NCBI RefSeq assembly: GCF_029223255.1
Contig: NZ_JARHUC010000008.1
Coordinates: 62,001-126,000 of the forward strand
Length of the DNA: 64,000 nt
Origin: Albimonas marina
Lineage (GTDB): Bacteria > Pseudomonadota > Alphaproteobacteria > Rhodobacterales > Rhodobacteraceae
Direction of reading: 5' to 3'
Positions 63,163 through 64,000 of the stretch are shown piece after piece. Each line of letters starts with the position of its first letter. Positions within the stretch are counted from its first letter, which is position 1. The position numbers and the translations under genes are program-made. The notes below the pieces were generated by a model, which ran no database searches, had not been told where the DNA came from, and saw only the letters and a program-made list of their open reading frames with translations.

Positions 63163-63624
63163 ATGAAACACGAACAGCATATCGCGCTCGACGCTTCCGG
63201 CGCCGCCATGGCGGACGGGGGGATTCTTCGCCGCGACGAGGTGGGCGGCGCATCGGAAGCGGAGCGCGACGTGCGTCGCGCCCTGCGCCGCGGCTGGCGG
63301 CGCACCTGTCCCGCCTGCGGGGGCGGTCCGCTGTTCGACGGCTATCTGAAGGTGCGCGACCATTGCCCCGCCTGTTCGGAGCGGCTGGACCTGCACCGCG
63401 CCGACGACCTGCCCACCTGGATGACCATCCTGGTGGTGGGCCACCTGATCGCGCCGGCGATGCTGACGGTGTGGGACGTGTGGAACCCGCCGATGTGGGT
63501 GCACTGGGTGCTGTGGCCGCCGGCGGCGCTGCTGCTGTCGCTGGTGCTGCTGCCGCGCTTCAAGGGCATGGTGGTGGGCCTGCAATGGGCAAAGCGCATG
63601 GCGGGCTTCGCGCCCCGGCGCTGA
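63163..63624 (+). CDS. DUF983 membrane protein
   Basis: A 153-residue protein with a cysteine-pair zinc-ribbon-like segment (RRTCPACGGGPLFDGYLKVRDHCPACSERL) and two or three hydrophobic helices afterwards, as in DUF983. Function is unknown. The family is widespread in alphaproteobacteria and often next to a NUDIX gene, as here (119 bp downstream). The N-terminal about 40 residues precede the conserved part and are variable. Confidence 0.86.
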   Translation: MKHEQHIALDASGAAMADGGILRRDEVGGASEAERDVRRALRRGWRRTCPACGGGPLFDGYLKVRDHCPACSERLDLHRADDLPTWMTILVVGHLIAPAMLTVWDVWNPPMWVHWVLWPPAALLLSLVLLPRFKGMVVGLQWAKRMAGFAPRR

Positions 63625-63630
63625 CCGACC

Positions 63631-63648
63631 GGGCGGCGCAGGCCGCCC
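63631..63648 (+). terminator. Hairpin after the DUF983 gene
   Basis: A 7-bp stem GGGCGGC-GCAG-GCCGCCC directly after the stop codon. No T tract follows, so the call is tentative. Confidence 0.3.
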
Positions 63649-63743
63649 CTGCGACGGCGCGGACGATCCTGCGCCCGTCATTCGACCGGCCGGCTGGACA
63701 GGACTTCTTCCGACGGGCAGATTGCCGGGAGAAGGAGCCACGA

Positions 63744-64000
63744 ATGTCCCCCATGCCTGAGACGCCGGAGGCGGCCGCCGCCTCCCCCGCTTCGCAGACC
63801 GGCCCGGCCGGCGCGAAATCCCCCGCCCCCGCCCCCCGCGACGCCGCCACCGCGGTGATCGCCCGACGCGACGGCGACCATCCCCGCATCCTGATGGGCC
63901 AGCGCGGCAAGGGGGCGAGCTTCATGCCCTCGAAGTTCGTGTTCCCGGGCGGCGCGCTCGACCCCGAGGATCACGACGCGCCCGAGGCCGCCCCCCTGCG
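63744..64000 (+). CDS. NUDIX hydrolase, truncated by the window end
   Basis: The first 85 codons are visible. An AAGGAG ribosome-binding site precedes the ATG by six to seven bases. A Pro/Ala-rich N-terminal stretch leads to ATAVIARRDGDHPRILMGQRGKGASFMPSKFVFPGGALDPED, the start of a NUDIX fold, where the GG of FPGGALDPED opens the substrate/metal-binding region. The NUDIX box itself (GX5EX7REUXEEXGU) lies beyond the window end. DUF983 followed by this NUDIX type is a common Rhodobacterales pair. The reading frame is open to the last base. Confidence 0.75.
   Translation, partial: MSPMPETPEAAAASPASQTGPAGAKSPAPAPRDAATAVIARRDGDHPRILMGQRGKGASFMPSKFVFPGGALDPEDHDAPEAAPL

Overview
The window is a very GC-rich (clearly above 70% by eye), gene-dense stretch of chromosome. 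It most likely comes from an alphaproteobacterium of the Rhodobacterales type. The evidence is family content and synteny: a CcrM-type GANTC methyltransferase next to rnhB, an alphaproteobacterial FtsZ with a long Ala/Pro linker, a DciA-family (DUF721) protein divergent from mutY, DUF3572 next to a PleD-type diguanylate cyclase, class I phaC, a B12-dependent ribonucleotide reductase (nrdJ), DUF983 followed by a NUDIX gene, and two secreted proteins ending in a VPLPA-type sorting tail. There are no rRNA genes, convincing tRNAs, CRISPR arrays, transposases or phage genes.

Layout. 0-7 kb: ftsZ (without ftsQ/ftsA beside it), a methyltransferase, a HAD pyrimidine nucleotidase, a UbiH-type monooxygenase and a putative metalloprotease. 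7-17 kb: nrdJ with its terminator, a translationally coupled sseA-GNAT pair, a DUF4386 membrane protein and an FMN-binding glutamate-synthase-like protein. 17-24 kb: a malonyl-CoA decarboxylase/acyl-CoA synthetase module, an unrecognised secreted outer-membrane-like protein and a FadR-type regulator. 24-29 kb: a divergent HxlR regulator/thioesterase-MATE unit, a lipoprotein and phaC. 29.1-31.15 kb: an islet of visibly lower GC with a VPLPA-tailed secreted protein and a divergent LuxR-type regulator. 31-38 kb: trxB, an ELM1-like gene, an Lrp regulator, a phosphoesterase, pgeF, a MidA/NDUFAF7 methyltransferase and lgt. 38-49 kb: smc, a DsbA-like protein, dciA/mutY, GFA, DUF805, ccrM, rnhB and a PA0069-type radical SAM gene. 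49-64 kb: a DksA-like zinc finger, a YcaQ glycosylase, an RTX-like protein, a second VPLPA protein, rpoD-dnaG, DUF3572/pleD, an EF-hand / ECF sigma / putative anti-sigma / metal-sensor operon, DUF983 and a truncated NUDIX gene.

Functional themes. Many genes serve replication, division and the cell cycle (ftsZ, smc, dciA, dnaG, rpoD, ccrM, pleD, nrdJ, rnhB, mutY). GANTC, the CcrM target, is clustered upstream of ccrM (four sites, three spaced exactly 22 bp), rpoD and nrdJ, and CtrA-like boxes lie in several intergenic regions, including that of ftsZ.

Most unusual signal. A family of hairpin elements has long GC-rich complementary arms and a loop that is a perfect G-quadruplex motif. Two copies (35841-35921 and 48121-48195) share an identical 19-nt loop and have arms that diverge while largely keeping pairing. 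One copy lies in frame inside the MidA/NDUFAF7 gene, adding about 27 residues, in the manner of the Rickettsia palindromic elements. Two related hairpins sit in tandem between smc and lgt. A separate 148-bp near-perfect inverted repeat lies at 16864-17011.
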